Assembly (NCBI GenBank): GCA_013375395.1
Contig: JABXJW010000003.1
Location: 1 to 54,506, forward strand
Length of the DNA stretch: 54,506 bases
Source of the DNA: Desulfobacterales bacterium
GTDB taxonomy: Bacteria > Desulfobacterota > Desulfobacteria > Desulfobacterales > C00003060
Direction of reading: 5' to 3'
The translations under genes and the position numbers were made by a program. A model generated the notes under the pieces. That model saw only the letters and a list, made by a program, of their open reading frames with translations, ran no database searches and was not told the origin of the DNA. Of this stretch, positions 1 to 8,947 are shown in pieces. How positions within the stretch are numbered: the stretch's first letter is position 1; each line of letters opens with the position of its first letter.

Positions 1-22
1 TCAGACTGTGCTCTTCCGATCT
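1..22. other. Sequencing adapter remnant at contig end
   Basis: The first 22 bases end in GTGCTCTTCCGATCT preceded by TCAGACT, which matches the 3' part of the Illumina read-2 adapter with one base missing. It joins directly to coding sequence at base 23. It is not biological sequence, and traU is cut there. Confidence 0.9.
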
Positions 23-262
23 CGGGAGACTTTATTGTGGGATGTAGGGATAAATCTTTGCGCATCAGTTCCAACGCCTATATGGGTCAAGTGGAATTAT
101 CGCATGCAAATCGCAAAGCCGGTGCGCAGTCTGGGCTGTATGCCGATAGGCAGAACCGGTCTCATGTGGGCATTTGGCAAGAACCCGGCTTTGGGGCTTA
201 CCGGTAGCGCCGACAATTTCCTCTTTATGGTTTTTCGCAAAAGGGCGTGCTGTGCGTTTTAG
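23..262 (+). CDS. traU: TraU C-terminal fragment (F-type T4SS), 5' end missing
   Basis: The frame is open from the adapter junction and ends at 262, giving about 79 residues of a normally roughly 330-aa protein. The fragment has the C-terminal signature of TraU: a PIWVKWNYRMQ stretch, Cys-rich spacing, a WAFGKNP segment and a final FRKRACC tail. In F-type systems TraU is a periplasmic protein needed for DNA transfer rather than for pilus tip assembly. The next gene is trbC, as expected for tra order. The protein is partial only because the contig ends. Confidence 0.8.
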   Translation, partial: RETLLWDVGINLCASVPTPIWVKWNYRMQIAKPVRSLGCMPIGRTGLMWAFGKNPALGLTGSADNFLFMVFRKRACCAF

Positions 263-281
263 AACAACATACACATTTTTA

Positions 282-539
282 CCCTAACGTTTGCAAGAGT
301 CGAGGATGCTGCAGATCCAAGACGTCCGAGGGTGAGGCTGTAGTAAGCTACGCCGAACCCTTGGCAACGCAGGAGATGCAGTATCATCGGCTTTCCCGAA
401 GGGTAAACAACATGGCAGTTTTTCTAGTTTTCTGGATATCACTGGCAGTGAATTCTACAAAGTTTCTCAAAAAGGTCGCAGAGAAAGGCTATTGTTGCTT
501 TTTTGGATCTTTTGCCATGTTGTTTATGCAACTACTGGG
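282..539. repeat. MITE-like repeat family A, copy 1
   Basis: About 258 bp. Its first roughly 125 bp closely match the first part of the element at 17927-18185, and its right end (TTGTTTATGCA) matches that copy too, while the middle has diverged. The left edge reads CCCTAACG, which resembles the inverted right edge of copy 2 (CCCTAACGCTGCA), so the ends look like terminal inverted repeats. It fills the gap between traU and trbC. Confidence 0.7.
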
Positions 540-1320
540 TTTACTGCTCCTGCTCGGTTCCACAGTTGTGTTTGCCGGCGACTTTGACGCAAAGAGTGTG
601 AATGACGCGATAGAAAGAACAAAGGAATATGAAAACAAGACAGGCTTGCCTGGCATTCACAGCCCGGAAGCACACAAAGCAGCCCAGCGAGCAGCCGGTC
701 AATTCTATTCGCCGGAATACCAGAAGAAGATTCACGCTGAAACAGAGCGGCTGAAATCCGAACAGTTTGCGGACCTGACAAAGGGATTTGAAAATCCCGA
801 TCAGGCGAAATCAAGAAATACTGCGCTATTATCTGATGAAAGGCTATATGTACTAATATCATCTTCCGTGCCTCTGTCGACACTGCGCACATATGCCGCC
901 GCATTGGACAAGCTGAAGGACTCCAACGTGTCCATGGTCATGCGTGGGTTTGTTGGAGGCATGAAATTTTTCAGGCCCACTCTGGAATTTGTCCAAAGCG
1001 TTGTCGTCAGGAATCAAAGCTGCGATCTTTCTACTGAGCGATGCGACGTTTATCATGCTGCAATCAGTATCGACCCGCTCGTATTCAGGAAATACGGTGT
1101 TCGGCGCGTCCCTGCAATTGCATACGTAAGGGGCGTAGGACTTGAAAACGTTTCAATGCGCGAGGGAGACGCCGAGAACCTGGCGGGTTCGCAAGACGCC
1201 TATATTGTTTACGGTGATGTGTCTGTGGACCGCGCCCTTGAAACCATAGCTAAAGAGACGAAAAGTGTCCGAATCAATAGTCTTGTAAAAAAGTTGAGGA
1301 GTGGTTTTTATGCTGACTGA
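517..1320 (+). CDS. trbC: TrbC-like F-type pilus assembly protein
   Basis: 267 aa. An N-terminal signal peptide (start MLFMQLLGLLLLLG, cleavage near VFAGDF) implies periplasmic export. The C-terminal half matches the TrbC F-type family: a YVLISSSVPLSTLRTY strand-helix, a MRGFVGG segment and a YGVRRVPAIAY segment typical of the thioredoxin-like TrbC fold. It is needed for pilin assembly in F-type conjugation. The frame is open upstream to 247, but that extension is translated repeat DNA, so the ATG at 517 before the signal peptide is chosen. This ATG lies inside the right end of repeat A copy 1. The stop overlaps the start of the next gene. Confidence 0.8.
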   Translation: MLFMQLLGLLLLLGSTVVFAGDFDAKSVNDAIERTKEYENKTGLPGIHSPEAHKAAQRAAGQFYSPEYQKKIHAETERLKSEQFADLTKGFENPDQAKSRNTALLSDERLYVLISSSVPLSTLRTYAAALDKLKDSNVSMVMRGFVGGMKFFRPTLEFVQSVVVRNQSCDLSTERCDVYHAAISIDPLVFRKYGVRRVPAIAYVRGVGLENVSMREGDAENLAGSQDAYIVYGDVSVDRALETIAKETKSVRINSLVKKLRSGFYAD

Positions 1321-1852
1321 GACAACAGCTTGCCTGTCTGGCTGGTGGAAGGACCTTCAATGCCGAATAAGGTCTCTCACACCCAGGAAGGGATTATGTT
1401 TGCTGGCCGGTTTCTTGACTCTATCATTTGCGGGGGCCGTCATTCCCGGCAGGTTTTCAGTTTCACCATCAAATTCCGTGGGATACAGACTCTTTTATCT
1501 CAAGCCTCAATTCAAACGTTCGTCGCTGAAGAAGGGCACGTTCGTACTCTTTGACGTATATACAAAGCTAATGCCGGATTGTTGGCCGTGTCTGGCGGTA
1601 AAGAAAATTGTCTGTACGGAAGGGGATGTTTTGAGTGTGAACCAGAGAAACTTCTACTGTAACAAAGAATACATCGGAACTGCAAAACCTTGTGCAAAGG
1701 ACGGGGCGGAATTGGAGGCATTCCAATTCAACGGGGTGGTCCCCGGCGGAAAACTCTTTGTGGCAGGAGCTTGTGTGGACAGCTATGACTCCCGGTATAT
1801 CGGATTTATTGACAAAAAAGATATTAAGGCAATTGTTGTGCCTATCATTTAG
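1310..1852 (+). CDS. S26 family (TraF-type) signal peptidase
   Basis: 180 aa with one transmembrane segment (about residues 28-46), then the S26 catalytic region. The nucleophile lies in SNSVGYR (Ser about 56), the general-base Lys in the AVKKIVCTEGD block (about 98), and the closing motif is DSYDSRYIG (about 155). This matches conjugation-associated TraF peptidases such as that of RP4, which mature or cyclise pilin. GTG 1301 is in frame, but ATG 1310 has the better placed GAGGAG ribosome site and overlaps the trbC stop by 11 bases, so the two are translationally coupled. The symbol is left blank because traF is also the name of the next gene product. Confidence 0.8.
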   Translation: MLTETTACLSGWWKDLQCRIRSLTPRKGLCLLAGFLTLSFAGAVIPGRFSVSPSNSVGYRLFYLKPQFKRSSLKKGTFVLFDVYTKLMPDCWPCLAVKKIVCTEGDVLSVNQRNFYCNKEYIGTAKPCAKDGAELEAFQFNGVVPGGKLFVAGACVDSYDSRYIGFIDKKDIKAIVVPII

Positions 1853-2750
1853 TGTGTTGTTTGTAGTTTTATGTGACCCGATGCGTGCCTGTGGCGGCCA
1901 GGCCACAGCAGATGTGACCGATTACGATGCTGCAAGCATACAAACAGACAAAGGCAACGAGAACATGGTTGGCGCACCGGCTCCGAACTACGATGAAAGA
2001 AAGAAAGGCTGGTATTGGTACGAAACAGAACCTGAATTGGAGGAAGAGGAAAAGACGGAAGCAGACAAGCCTGAACTGACTGTAAGCGACCGGTCTTATG
2101 AAGAACTATGGAATATGTACCCGGACGACTTCCAGGACTTGCTCGACAGAACTACGAAAATCGCAGTACAATCTCCGAGTGAAAAAAATGTGCTGCAGTA
2201 TCTAGTGATGCAAGACATTGCGCGGAGAAAAAGCGTGGCCTTTGCCAACGTGGTAGGATACGTCGGGCAGAAATACCCCCGGTTTTCCAATGCAGACGTG
2301 CACCCTGTCATTCCGCCGGGAAGGACTGCCCTTGCCGAGCTCAAACATGGGGAGGTCAAGCAGACTATCGAGGAATCGTCAAATGAGTTTGCTCTGATCA
2401 TGTTTACACAGAGAGACTGCAAATTCTGCGATATTCAGAAATCCATCCTGAAGTTCTTCACTGCAAGCTATGACTGGGCAGTGCGATTGATAGACATCGA
2501 CAGACACCCGAATCTTTCATCCCGATTCGGAATCGAGCAGACACCGAGCATTATCCTGGTTCACAAGAATTCGCAGGATTACATGCCAATCTCTGTGGGA
2601 GTTATTTCGCTCAGAGACCTTAATGCGCGCATATATAGATCAATCAAATTCTTGCGTGGAGAAGTGACCCCGGAGCAATGGTTCATATATGAGTTTGAAA
2701 AAAACGCCGGCAGCGACCCGCTAAAGTTCATCACTCTAAGAAACCAGTGA
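1785..2750 (+). CDS. traF: TraF-like thioredoxin-fold conjugation protein
   Basis: About 321 aa. The N-terminus has a signal peptide (KKILRQLLCLSFSVLFVV), then an acidic linker rich in Glu. The C-terminal half is a thioredoxin-like domain with a CKFC active-site pair near residue 212 and the cis-Pro loop EQTPSIILV. F-type TraF proteins are periplasmic and needed for pilus assembly. The CxxC is retained here, suggesting redox activity. The start is uncertain: ATG 1785 is used, but TTG 1809 would begin exactly at the signal peptide. It overlaps the peptidase gene and is co-oriented with it. Confidence 0.75.
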   Translation: MTPGISDLLTKKILRQLLCLSFSVLFVVLCDPMRACGGQATADVTDYDAASIQTDKGNENMVGAPAPNYDERKKGWYWYETEPELEEEEKTEADKPELTVSDRSYEELWNMYPDDFQDLLDRTTKIAVQSPSEKNVLQYLVMQDIARRKSVAFANVVGYVGQKYPRFSNADVHPVIPPGRTALAELKHGEVKQTIEESSNEFALIMFTQRDCKFCDIQKSILKFFTASYDWAVRLIDIDRHPNLSSRFGIEQTPSIILVHKNSQDYMPISVGVISLRDLNARIYRSIKFLRGEVTPEQWFIYEFEKNAGSDPLKFITLRNQ

Positions 2751-2767
2751 AAAAAATTCGTTTCGGT

Positions 2768-3036
2768 GAGACAGGATTATCCCTGCGGGATGCTTCGCGC
2801 GACGGGATTATCAAGATATTTTTTTGCCTTTCCACAACAAAGGCAAAAACCTTAATCCCTCTTCGAGGGAACAGCCGTCCTCAATCATTGGGAAAGGGGG
2901 GTCAATGGAATCCGAAAACCAGCAGTGCGAGCAACGAAGCCATGATTTCCGCCGCAGGCGGATTGCATTTTCTCGCCTTCATCTGGAAGGCGAGAAAGCA
3001 ACAAAAGAATCGAAACAATCCTGTCAATCCTGTCTG
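2768..3036. repeat. Repeat family B, copy 1, with central stem-loop
   Basis: 269 bp bounded by GAGACAGGATT on the left and its inverse AATCCTGTCT on the right. It matches 17439-17713 in the opposite orientation over its first roughly 130 bp. A perfect stem (TTCTCGCCTTC at 2970-2980 with GAAGGCGAGAA at 2986-2996, loop ATCTG) sits near the right end, where copy 2 has a stem of different sequence. Confidence 0.7.
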
Positions 3037-3069
3037 AACGCTCTCCCTCTTTTAATATCGCACAAAACT

Positions 3070-5511
3070 ATGACGCAGTGCATGATATATTTGATTGCGC
3101 TTGTCTGCTGTATGCTGGCTGTCTATGCCGTGCATGCGGATGAAGCCGAAATGGGCAGAAATGCAGGCATTGAGACAGGTGACAGCATACGCTTGCAGCT
3201 TGACTCTGCGGATAAAATCAACGACAGAGTGGCACAACCGCTGACCTCGGATGGCACACCTATGAAAACTTTTGGCCCGGAGAATGAACAACAGTCTTTC
3301 AACGCCCAACTGACAGCCCCATCTTCTGATGCGTTCCTCGAAGTCTTCGTACAGCCGGCTGCATCAGGCGATCTCGCAGGTGCATCTGTTAGTCAGGATA
3401 CCGACTTCGACGGAAACACGGACTACGTTTACAACGTACCCGTACAGATTTCAGGCGTGTGCGCCAATGGTGTAATCTCGTGCGATGTTGGAACCTGGAG
3501 TCATTGTACCTACTACAGATGGACAGCGAATGACAATCTGGAAGTCTCCCTTAATCAGAAAGACTCAATAACGGATCTTGCTGCGTGTTATTGCATCAAC
3601 AGCAGTTGTGGCAGCCAGCTTGTGTGGGATAACCTTGACCTGATCTTGAAGGACTTGGGCGGAGGCGTTGTTGCGGCGGTGCAATCCAAAAACCCTCACT
3701 GCACGATTACGAACGTCTCAATTGACGGCCCGGTAATCAGGTATTACGGCCAGGAAACAGACGAGTTGGGAAGCGGGGTCCAGGGTGTGTATTCCTCCGG
3801 CACGCCTAATCCGGAACAGTATTATGAAGCAGGATCGCTGCCGGTTGATGCCGAGGTTGCCGGCCAAATGAACGAGCCGGACAGTTATTACTCACAGCTT
3901 AATGATGTTTACAGCACTCAGCCCCAGACCGATTTTGTGAGTTGTACGATAACCAATGATATTGTCCCTGTTTCGCATAATGAGGTGGTAGACGTTCAAA
4001 TGACGGTATGGTACGACTCAACGACGGCGGCTGCGACGGACCGGGTGAAAGTGACGTCCATCTCGCCAATTGGGAATACTTATGATTGGTCTGCCGGACT
4101 GGAGAACCACTTTGGCGATTTAGGCTATGAAATATTAAGGAGAGCGGGGCTGAACGTTAATTCCGTAGAGCAAGATGATCTGGATACATTCAACAAAACC
4201 GCTCAATTCTGGTGGATGAACTACCCTCAAATTCATGGGCCGTGCAACATGACACTTACATGTGAAACGGTGGTGTCAATTCTAGAACATCGGATTCAAA
4301 ACAGTTGCCATCCTGATGCCAGTTGCCGGTTAAAAGAAGAAAAGGTCTGTGACGCTGAGGGCCTGAACTGTGTTCAGACATGGCAGCACTTCAACCCGAC
4401 ATCGCAATCTCCGTTGCCAACATGCAAAGGGTTTTCAGCTATTGAATATGAAAAGGCGGTTCATTACACCGCCTGCATGGACGGTGTCAACGCTACGGTT
4501 GCCAGAGACGGCGGTGGCAGCCAAATACTTGCATCCGGCGATGATATGTGGTGGCGTGTAGAGCGTGTTTATTCCTGTCAAGCCGATGGTGAATACGATT
4601 TTGACAATGTGTTGCAAAGAACAAGGCATATCAGGGATACCGAACAGGACAATACCGTTACCTTGTATTATGAGGATTATGATCCCGAAACCGGATTGGC
4701 CACCCCTCGCACTACAGACCTGCCCGAAAGATCTGCCGGCGAAACTTGCGAGAAAGCCTGCAAGCTGAGAAAGCCGGTCGAAGATACAGAAGCAGGAGTG
4801 CCCGGAACCACAGCCGACTACCGGACAACAGTAAATAGCTATACTTATGTATATAGAAAATGTGAAGGGGATGTGTGCCCTGTTGAGGATGGAGAGGAGA
4901 TCGTAAAAGACTGCGCCTGTCTGAACGATTTTGGGGAAGCAGCCTCAGTCATGCAGGTGTTGGATGATGCCGGCGATGACCTCATCTGTACAGAATACAA
5001 CCAACAGGGAAACTGCATCGGTCAAATTTATATCTTCAGCGGCAGTGACAGTAGGTGCAGGTCCGACGGCCTCACAATCGGTTTTGACAATTGCTGCAAG
5101 GACGACGAATACTGGTTCGGGCTGGGGCAATGCAGAGAAGACGAAAGGCAGCTTGCAACATCCAAAGCCGAAGGCTTATGCCACTACATTGGTCGCTATT
5201 GTTCAGAGGAGTTTGATCTGCTCTTTGGCTCAATTTGCATAGAACATTCCCGAACGTATTGCTGTTTCAATTCCGAGCTTTCCCGAATGGTTCATGAACA
5301 GGGAAGGCCGCAGTTGCAGGGCGACATCAGCAGTTGGGGCGGCCCTGAGAGCCCCAATTGCCGCGGGTTTACCCCGGAGGAATTTCAAATGCTCGATTTT
5401 TCCAGGATAGATCTCTCTGAATGGTACGGTGATATCGAAGCTAAAGGGCAGGATCAGATAGAGAACGAAATGCAGGAATCAATAGAGAATCACTACGAAA
5501 AGATCGAATGA
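3070..5511 (+). CDS. traN: TraN-like mating-pair stabilisation protein
   Basis: 813 aa, Cys-rich, with a signal peptide (IYLIALVCCMLAVYAVHA) for export to the outer membrane. The C-terminus carries the TraN signature: FDNCCKD, many paired cysteines, YCCFNSELSRMVHEQGR, WGGPESPNCRGFTPEEF and a final LDFSRIDLSEWYGD. TraN is the adhesin that contacts the recipient during F-type mating. The frame is open back to 2824, but that part is repeat B. A start at 2904 behind a G-rich stretch cannot be excluded. ATG 3070 (or 3082) just before the signal peptide is preferred. Confidence 0.85.
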   Translation: MTQCMIYLIALVCCMLAVYAVHADEAEMGRNAGIETGDSIRLQLDSADKINDRVAQPLTSDGTPMKTFGPENEQQSFNAQLTAPSSDAFLEVFVQPAASGDLAGASVSQDTDFDGNTDYVYNVPVQISGVCANGVISCDVGTWSHCTYYRWTANDNLEVSLNQKDSITDLAACYCINSSCGSQLVWDNLDLILKDLGGGVVAAVQSKNPHCTITNVSIDGPVIRYYGQETDELGSGVQGVYSSGTPNPEQYYEAGSLPVDAEVAGQMNEPDSYYSQLNDVYSTQPQTDFVSCTITNDIVPVSHNEVVDVQMTVWYDSTTAAATDRVKVTSISPIGNTYDWSAGLENHFGDLGYEILRRAGLNVNSVEQDDLDTFNKTAQFWWMNYPQIHGPCNMTLTCETVVSILEHRIQNSCHPDASCRLKEEKVCDAEGLNCVQTWQHFNPTSQSPLPTCKGFSAIEYEKAVHYTACMDGVNATVARDGGGSQILASGDDMWWRVERVYSCQADGEYDFDNVLQRTRHIRDTEQDNTVTLYYEDYDPETGLATPRTTDLPERSAGETCEKACKLRKPVEDTEAGVPGTTADYRTTVNSYTYVYRKCEGDVCPVEDGEEIVKDCACLNDFGEAASVMQVLDDAGDDLICTEYNQQGNCIGQIYIFSGSDSRCRSDGLTIGFDNCCKDDEYWFGLGQCREDERQLATSKAEGLCHYIGRYCSEEFDLLFGSICIEHSRTYCCFNSELSRMVHEQGRPQLQGDISSWGGPESPNCRGFTPEEFQMLDFSRIDLSEWYGDIEAKGQDQIENEMQESIENHYEKIE

Positions 5512-5573
5512 AAACAGACCGGATAGCTACTTGCTCTGTTCGTCTGGGGCGGGGGCGAATTCGATTTTATTTA

Positions 5574-5827
5574 TCATTCCTTTAGCAATTCCTCGATCTC
5601 TCGAATAAGAGCCGGTAAATTGGGTTGGGTGAAACTCATATCAGGTGCAGGGAGCCGATGATGCTTAATATCAGGCAGAATGTGCTTAAAGTAACCTCTC
5701 CTTGTACAATCGCCGTGCGTTTACCCCGTGGCACAATGGTCAAGGTTGACCTTTGAACGGAAGGGAACCGTTGCTTGAGGGTGTAAACAAACTCCTCATA
5801 GTTACGAAGTGACTGGAATGGGTTCAT
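5574..5827 (-). pseudogene. DUF6516 (TumE-type) toxin remnant, internally deleted
   Basis: The N-terminal part (MNPFQSLRNYEEFVYTLKQ to TAIVQGEV) is the typical start of DUF6516 toxins. After GEV the frame changes. The family's C-terminal end (HILPDIKHHRLPAPDMSF followed by LPALIREIEELL) continues in another frame down to a stop at 5574. The middle of the family (roughly 50-60 residues by memory of the family) is missing. The toxin therefore looks dead, while its upstream partner is intact and overlaps it by 26 bases. Confidence 0.75.
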
Positions 5828-6098
5828 GGCGAGCTGTTCTTTCGATGACGCCGACTAATGTCTCTGAGCGTTCCCGCAAGGCATGAATTGCACGACGATA
5901 TTGTTCCTGGCGACGGAGCAAGATTTTATATGCTCCAGCCCAATCGGCCCAGTCCAGTACCCAAACATCATCTCCTGGCTCTTCACCGCTCGTGTACGAT
6001 TCGTAGAATGTCTCTGAAAGCACCCCATACTTCCGCTCATAAGCTTCCAGATCCTCAGTGAGTGCGTGAATGTCAGCCATAATCTCTTGTAAAGTCAT
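5802..6098 (-). CDS. Putative antitoxin paired with DUF6516 toxin
   Basis: 98 aa, acidic and helical (TLQEIMADIHALTEDLEAYE onward), with no recognised DNA-binding motif. I know it only as the usual upstream neighbour of DUF6516 toxins, so the antitoxin role is inferred from position. The start at 6098 follows a strong GGAGGAGG site with correct spacing; an in-frame ATG at 6104 is too close to it. The perfect hairpin at 6143-6167 lies just upstream and could be an operator. Confidence 0.6.
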   Translation of the reverse strand: MTLQEIMADIHALTEDLEAYERKYGVLSETFYESYTSGEEPGDDVWVLDWADWAGAYKILLRRQEQYRRAIHALRERSETLVGVIERTARHEPIPVTS

Positions 6099-6142
6099 CA
6101 CCATACCTCCTCCGGTCCTTATACCGGATCGGTGTCCGTATG

Positions 6143-6167
6143 CAAGATAGCCATTTGGGCTATCTTG
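6143..6167. promoter_or_regulatory. Perfect 10-bp hairpin upstream of the putative antitoxin
   Basis: CAAGATAGCC and GGCTATCTTG flank the loop ATTTG. No T-run follows on either strand, so an operator is more likely than a terminator. Confidence 0.4.
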
Positions 6168-6665
6168 TTGATCTGTGAAACAAGTTCGGATATCCCTGTT
6201 CTCACCGAACCTTTTCATGTCAATCAAGAGTTTGGAAAAGTTCCCACTGTATGAACTTTTCAAAAGATTAGCTAAGAATACCAAAAGATGAACGCCATTA
6301 CAAGGCTACACCTCTTGAATCAGGTTTCTCACCACGTATTTCAGTGCTTCAACAGGCTACCCTCAACAGCGGCTCCATCCGGCAATTCAGAGTAAAGATA
6401 TGTACTGTATATCGAAAATGATTTGCTGGTGGGTTGCCGTAAAGATACATAGCAGAGATCTCCACCGATGCCCAAATATCCGCCCCTTATATATGGATAT
6501 CATACTTTGAAATGCTTCTCGATTTCATACAGTCATAGCGGCGGGCATCAGCCGCGCAGTTCACCCCGTCTGGTGGATGCTTTGGTTGGGGCATCGTAGC
6601 CATAGTCTTTTTGATGCTCCGGATTCTGTCAAATGTTGGCCACTATGTATTTCCAAAGTTTCCTT
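6168..6665. other. Intergenic stretch, no gene seen
   Basis: About 500 bp between the toxin-antitoxin remnant and the RelA/SpoT gene. Both neighbours are on the minus strand. I see no convincing coding frame, RNA gene or repeat in it. Confidence 0.5.
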
Positions 6666-7352
6666 CTATTTTGTCTGATCTTTCCGCATTTCTTCTTCGT
6701 TTACACGAAATATTGAATCTGCCAGCCTACTACCAGCTCCAACTAGGCGTGCAAGCACTCGAAGTTGTTCCTGACAGGATAGGCTCGTCGTACTATGCGG
6801 ATAGTTGATAGTGTGATCTATTTCGCCCCAAATTTCTTCGAATAGTGTTCGCACTTGAATTTCACAGGTCACCTCGGAATCTTTGCGCGGTTTCACGACG
6901 TAGTGGATGCTTGTGTAAAAACTTTCCTTTAACTGGACCTCTAGGTTATAACTTTCAAAGAATTCTTTCGATTCTGGATCCCAGGTGTAAGCCTTCGGAT
7001 TCTCAAAAAGCACCCAGTCACGTCTACTCAATTGCTCGTTAATACATTCATGAATCTTCGTAAACTGCTGTTGATAAAGATGCATAACGCGTATGCCTGC
7101 GAAATCAGTTATGCGCTCGAAGACATTCTTTTTCGTTATGGGATCGGCTTCATCAGATTTCCGATTTATCTTGTCCTCTATGCGGTCATTAGCCTTGATT
7201 CGGGTTTTAATAGAATGAATTACTGGAGGTACTCCATTCAACACAGGATCTTCCCTAAATACCGATTCAACACCCTTCAGGAAGATTTTAAACAAATGAA
7301 TCTTTGACTCAATATATTCCCGCAAGTCCTCAACAATATGAATTTCAGTCAT
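6666..7352 (-). CDS. RelA/SpoT-domain (p)ppGpp synthetase-like protein
   Basis: 228 aa, essentially a stand-alone alarmone-synthetase domain without hydrolase or TGS domains. Visible motifs are HSIKTRIKANDRIEDKI (substrate lysines and arginines), ITDFAGIRVM (metal-binding Asp strand), FYTSIHYVV (Tyr-Ser-x-His type) and CEIQVRTLFEEIWGEIDH (Glu and Gln of the active site). Small synthetases of this type either make alarmones or act as toxins (toxSAS) that modify tRNA or nucleotides. It starts 3 bases after the ParA-like gene and is surely co-transcribed with it. Function as a ParA-linked effector is inference. Confidence 0.8.
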   Translation of the reverse strand: MTEIHIVEDLREYIESKIHLFKIFLKGVESVFREDPVLNGVPPVIHSIKTRIKANDRIEDKINRKSDEADPITKKNVFERITDFAGIRVMHLYQQQFTKIHECINEQLSRRDWVLFENPKAYTWDPESKEFFESYNLEVQLKESFYTSIHYVVKPRKDSEVTCEIQVRTLFEEIWGEIDHTINYPHSTTSLSCQEQLRVLARLVGAGSRLADSIFRVNEEEMRKDQTK

Positions 7353-7355
7353 AGC

Positions 7356-8459
7356 TCAGCCCAATGTGTTGATTCTGTCTAGAATATCTTTTGCAAAAGC
7401 ATGGTATGCCGCCCGCGTTTCTTCATATCGGGCACGATTCCCAGCGATTGTGCCCCGGTCACTTGCTTGCAGCTTTCCACAATCGGGTACTTTCCACATA
7501 GGCACTTTGTACTTTTGGGCCATACTTGGTAGAGTTGAGTGAGAATGCATTACTGAGGTTTCGCCTACCGGCTTTGTTAATTGTTGTTCTGAAAGATGTT
7601 CAAACACGGTACGAGGGATAAATTTTTTAATAGTATTTGGAACCTGCTGTGCATAGTGATAGTGAGCTTGTGCCAGATTCCACGGATTTCTCCTTGTGGA
7701 ATACTTCTTCGCATTGAAAATGGTGAAGCCTAGGAATTGAACGAAATTTTTCGGAAGGTACTCCCGCTTCGTGTCAGACAACAAGCTGTACATTGTTTTG
7801 AGTTCTCGGTCCCACTTACTTAATGCCATGCCGATATTTCTGATCCCATAAAGAGAGAACATATCAGGCATACATGGAATGACAAATCCATCGGCTGTGG
7901 AGATGATCACTTTATTGAGGATTCCAAGACTAGGCGAGGTGTCCACCAAAACATAATCGTATCCTCGTGACTGTGCATAATCACTAAATAACTTGCGAAT
8001 CCTAGTAATGGTGCGAATAGCAAGGGGGTCACCCAGAAAGGCTTGGCTCCAGCGACTGGCAATAGTATCCTCGTACATATGAATTGTGAGACGCCCAGGA
8101 ATTAAGCCCAGATTATTGTGCAACTCCATCGGAGCGGGTAATATCTCGTGTTCCCCTGTACCGTCTTCTGTAGGTTTCAGGAGAAAATGAACTGACCGAC
8201 AGCTACCGGTCAATTTAGACAACTTTTTTGGGGAGTATTCTTTCCGAGCGCTATCAAAATCATCAATGAACGAATCTTCGTCTGTCCAAATATGGTGCAA
8301 TTGTTCTTCCGTTAAGCCGAAGAGCGTTAGATTTGACTGAGGATCTAGGTCCACCAGTAGGGTCTTGTGACCCAATTCGGCCAGTGCATAAGCCACATGG
8401 AAGGTTAACGTAGTCTTACCGACACCACCCTTGTTATTAAAAATCGCTATTGATTTCAT
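7356..8459 (-). CDS. ParA/Soj-like P-loop ATPase
   Basis: 367 aa. It begins MKSIAIFNNKGGVGKTTLTF, the deviant Walker A of the ParA/MinD class, followed by LLVDLDPQSNL (switch I Asp) and DYVLVDTSPSLG (Walker B). There is no N-terminal HTH. The C-terminal half, with PSMAQKYKVP, is longer than in Soj. No ParB or centromere-like repeats are visible nearby, and the only partner is the RelA/SpoT gene, so a role outside plasmid partition is likely. It is known as a family but the specific job is not known. Confidence 0.85.
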   Translation of the reverse strand: MKSIAIFNNKGGVGKTTLTFHVAYALAELGHKTLLVDLDPQSNLTLFGLTEEQLHHIWTDEDSFIDDFDSARKEYSPKKLSKLTGSCRSVHFLLKPTEDGTGEHEILPAPMELHNNLGLIPGRLTIHMYEDTIASRWSQAFLGDPLAIRTITRIRKLFSDYAQSRGYDYVLVDTSPSLGILNKVIISTADGFVIPCMPDMFSLYGIRNIGMALSKWDRELKTMYSLLSDTKREYLPKNFVQFLGFTIFNAKKYSTRRNPWNLAQAHYHYAQQVPNTIKKFIPRTVFEHLSEQQLTKPVGETSVMHSHSTLPSMAQKYKVPMWKVPDCGKLQASDRGTIAGNRARYEETRAAYHAFAKDILDRINTLG

Positions 8460-8947
8460 TCTATCTCGTTTGCTCCATAATTTGAATTATACGGCAAGCC
8501 ACCTTCTTAACGTACTGGGCTTGCCTCAACCGATCATGCAGTCAAGGTTGTCAACAGTTATTTCCAATTAAACCAATGGATTTCATTATATGTGTCTAAT
8601 TGAAAACGCAACACTTGTCAAGCTTCTGGACGAAATCTCGGTGAGCTCACGTAGCAGAGGAGACGTTATCAGAGGTATGACCGAAAAATTGAGACCGGAG
8701 AAGGACCGCGTTAGCCCAGGATTCGATCGGGCAAAGCCAAGATCTGATTCGGCGACCTAAAAAAGTGGGCTTTTTCACTATCTTAACATTATAGCAGGCA
8801 CTCTCACTCCGAGCCTGCTAATTCTGATCAAAGATACTATGGCAGTATCGTGAATTAGGACTGGAGCCTGACGAACAGTAGAAAGTATAGACTAACGAAG
8901 ATTAACCCAAAAGAAGAATTTCACTGATATCAGCGTGAAGCCGCTAT
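8460..8947. other. Intergenic stretch with a palindrome and a doubtful short frame
   Basis: TAGCAGGC (8792-8799) and GCCTGCTA (8813-8820) form an 8-bp stem. A plus-strand frame at 8590-8760 could encode 56 aa (start MCLIENATLVKLLDE), but I recognise nothing in it and see no good ribosome site. Nothing else found. Confidence 0.35.

Noticed and set aside
247..516. N-terminal extension of TrbC
   Set aside because: It is translated repeat A and lies before the signal peptide.
2824..3069. N-terminal extension of TraN
   Set aside because: It is translated repeat B, and the export signal starts after 3070.
7356..8459. Plasmid partition locus
   Set aside because: No ParB gene and no iteron or centromere-like repeats are seen; the only partner is a RelA/SpoT gene.
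8792..8820. Rho-independent terminator
   Set aside because: The 8-bp stem has a 13-base loop and no T-run on either side.
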